The translations under genes and the position numbers were made by a program. From Ustulina deusta (taxonomy: Eukaryota; Ascomycota; Sordariomycetes; Xylariales; Xylariaceae), in NCBI GenBank assembly GCA_023159155.1, contig JAJNNX010000019.1, positions 682,001-746,000 on the forward strand: DNA of 64,000 nucleotides, written 5' to 3'. Position 1 is the first letter of the stretch. Each line of letters begins with the position of its first letter. The notes beneath the pieces were generated by a model. The model saw nothing but the letters and a program-made list of their open reading frames with translations, was not told the origin of the DNA and made no database searches. This document shows positions 61,122 through 64,000 of the stretch, piece after piece.

Positions 61122-64000
61122 AAATACCAAAATATAAACAAAATAATTAAAAAAAATTAAAAAATTATTAGCAATAAAGCTTTATTATATTAAATTAAGA
61201 TTTTAATTAAAACAAGCTTAAAAACTAAGTATTTAAGCTTTAATAATTTATAATTAAAAAAAAAGTCTATTAATTAACAAGCAATATTTTTTTAAATTTA
61301 AAAACTAGAAAAACAAACATAACTAAAATCTATAAATCTAATACTATATATTACAATAATAATGTTCTAATTAGCTTAGATCTATTATAAAACAATATTT
61401 ATTATTTATATTTTTGCTTTTTTTTATTATTTTTATACTACTTTCTTACTTTTAAAAACCTGCTCTAAAACAGCAACTTTACTACTGCTCTATAAGCAGA
61501 TCAACTAGAAAATATATAAAATAGCATATAATAATCTTTATTTAATCAGCTTAAATTAAGAACTTTTTTGGGCTATTCTGCTTATTTAAATTTTTATTTT
61601 TATTTTTTTGGGTTGCTATAATATATAAATAAACATATTTAATATTGCTTATATAATACTTATAATCTAGCTAGCTAATTAAATAAACATAATTACTACA
61701 AATATTAAACTATAAAAGATTTATTAACTTATATTTAAAAAATAGCTATATTCTAAAACAACTATTGCTTTTAAACTCTTAAAATTAATAAATATATAAC
61801 TAGCAAAAAATAAGATTAAAAATTCTAATTAATTAAATAATAAGTATTATTACTTATGCTAGACAATCAAGTATTATAAAAAAATATTTACTAAATAGAC
61901 TACTATAATATAATTTAATATAAAAAAATATAAATTTGCTAGTAAATATTATAACTACTTTAAACGCAGTTTTATTATTAAATACTATAAAAAATAAAAA
62001 ATAAATATTTTAGCACATATATTAACTAGTAATATAACTATTTAAAGTTTTAATAATAAAATAATAAAAAATCTAATAATTATTATTAAACATTTCTATT
62101 AGCTATATATAAAAATAAAAATAAAAATATAAAGCTTATTTGCTTGTACTAATTAAAAAAGCTATAATATTTATTTTAATTATACTTAAAAGCTTTTTTT
62201 TAAATAATATATAGTTTTATTAGTTTACTAAAGTTCTTTAGTAATACTATATATTTTAGGACTATAGCTTTAAAAAAATATATATTTAAAAAAAGTATAG
62301 CTAGAATTATTAAAGCTATACTAAATTTTAACTAAAAATATATAATATATTATAATTTAATATTAAATAATAATAATAAAAATATAATAGTTATTTTAAA
62401 AATATAACTTATATATTAATTAGTTTAATTAAAATATTTATTAGTTCTAGCACACACTATTTTAATTAGTATTTAACTACTAAAACCTTTTTTATAACCT
62501 AGCTTTTTTTTAATTAATTATAATAAAAAATCAAAATTATATAAGCTAGCTTAAAATAAAAGATTTTTATAATTAAAAAAAAAAACAATTAAACATTAAG
62601 CTTACTAGTAGTAAAATAGCATAACTAAAAATAATATATAAGATTTAATATATATAATAGCAGATTAGTTAATATAAAAGCTTTAAATATACTTTAATTA
62701 ATAATACTTGCTTTTTTTTAGATTGTTTGAACTTTTAGATTAATTTACAAAGCAATTAAGGCTTAAAGCTCTAACCGTTTATTAGCAATCTAACCAAACA
62801 TAGATATATTTATATAGTACTTAGTATAGCTAATATAAAAATAATAATTATATAGCAAATAAAAATAACTAAAAAAAGCTAGCATATGCTTTTTGCTTTA
62901 AAATAACTAATTATTAAACATTATAAAAAATAATAAAAAATAAAAATATATATTATAATATACTATATATAAACTAATTATTATAAATTAAATAAATAAA
63001 ATTAGGAATATAAAAAAATATAAGTATAAATATAATCTATATAAAAAAATAAATAAATAAGTTAAAAAAAAATAGCTAACTTATATAAAACTAATAAATA
63101 CTATTTTTTATAAAATAATATAAGTAGAGGAGCTTTAATCAGTATTTTCTTTTAATAATAACTTATATTAAAAAAGAACTAACAAAGTCTTTATAAAAAA
63201 GTAATATAAACCAACCAAATCTATACTAGCTTAATAAACCTTATATTTAGCCCTTAACTATTTACTCTCTAGTTAATATATTTTATATTACTAGTCCTTA
63301 AATCTTATTTATTAATATATAAATTATATATTTGTTATATTTTATTTATACTCCTAATTATTAATATATAGAATTAATACTTTGCTTTAATATTAAAGCT
63401 ATTATATAATTAGCCTATTTTAATATTATTACTTTAAATTATTATACTTAAAATATTTTAACTAACCTACCTAAAGTATTACTAAAAAGATCTAGTAAAC
63501 ATATATACTTTTTTTAATAGTATTATTACTATTATATTATCTAAGCTAGTATAATATATATTACTAAATAAACTGCTATATATAAATTACTATAATAAAA
63601 AACCGCTATTTTACTTTTGCTAAAAATATAGGAATGTTTTATATAACCATAAAACTTTTTTAAGTATTACAATTTAAACTTTTTATAACTTGCTTAAACT
63701 TAAACTAATTAATATATTCTAAAAAATATAATAGTATTAGTAGCTAAATATATTAGAAATTAATATATTAATTATTCTAGTAATCGGTTACTTTAAACTA
63801 TAGGTAGTATTTAAAGGTATTTTTGTATAGATATTTTTTTAGGCTTAAAATAAAAGCTTTAATAAAAACTATTTTATTTTTTAATTTTTTAAAAAATAAA
63901 ATAAATCTACTAGTTTTGCAATATTTGGAACAATTAAAGTAACCAAAGCTAGGCATACTTTTAATTATTAGTTTGTTATAATCTATAATATTAAACAAAA
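61122..64000. other. RIP-degraded DNA, unassigned
   Basis: This is AT-rich sequence to the window end. A minus-strand open frame of 66 codons at 63798-63998 contains Y-F-N-C-S-K-Y-C, faintly like a gag zinc knuckle after RIP, but the His is absent and it is not called. No LTR pair, RNA gene or intact gene is seen. The 3' LTR of F should lie here. Confidence 0.4.

Noticed and set aside
63798..63998. Gag-like zinc knuckle in a minus-strand open frame
   Set aside because: The Cys-x2-Cys pair requires assuming one RIP change, and the His position cannot be a RIP product of a His codon.
246..64000. Mitochondrial or plastid DNA because of the extreme AT content
   Set aside because: Directional C>T and G>A differences between repeat copies, nested LTR retrotransposons and the absence of any organellar gene or rRNA point to a nuclear RIP-affected isochore.

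Overview
The window reads as an AT-rich isochore of a filamentous ascomycete (Pezizomycotina-like) genome. It is made almost entirely of nested, dead retrotransposons and repeats damaged by repeat-induced point mutation (RIP). Wherever two copies of a repeat can be compared, they differ mainly by C>T and G>A changes. Coding frames are full of stop codons (tgg to tag, caa to taa, cga to tga), and C and G survive mostly in short islands at LTR ends. I see no intact protein gene, rRNA, tRNA gene or CRISPR array. Only the first ~245 bases have ordinary composition.

Layout. (1) 246-18656 is best read as a RIP-damaged Ty1/copia element on the + strand, later split by insertions. These are a small non-autonomous LTR element (TRIM1, 3133-4256, carrying a young solo LTR at 3959-4206), a Ty3/gypsy element on the minus strand (E1, 4597-10253), and a second TRIM copy in the opposite orientation (TRIM2, 10924-16519), whose 5' LTR is split by another gypsy copy (E2, 11740-16427). 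All these insertions have 5-bp target duplications. The copia reverse transcriptase and RNase H are readable at 16880-18250. (2) 18657-~54110 is a tandem higher-order array. GC-rich hairpin 'hubs' of ~190 bp alternate with a long (~3.5-3.9 kb) and a short (~0.8 kb) AT-rich body. The body is built of palindromes spaced ~165 bp apart by eye, close to nucleosome length. Three LTR elements sit in it: gypsy A (23665-30865, minus), gypsy B (34922-42682, plus) and E3 (44507-50558, the E1/E2 family, minus). A and B are unrelated, yet they lie at exactly the same AAAAC site of paralogous repeat copies. (3) 54111-64000 holds a fourth gypsy lineage (F, plus), with recognisable reverse transcriptase, RNase H, integrase core and pol C-terminus up to ~60832. 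A 21-bp tandem repeat and unassigned AT-rich DNA follow.

How the parts relate. Nesting gives a relative order: copia is oldest; TRIM1, TRIM2 and E1 inserted into it; E2 inserted into TRIM2; and the solo LTR inserted into TRIM1. In the array, the satellite-like repeat came first, then A, B and E3. Domain calls rest on motifs still legible through RIP changes, read by eye. LTR boundaries rest on direct comparison of copies plus matching target duplications and are the firmest part of the annotation. No alignment or database search was run.
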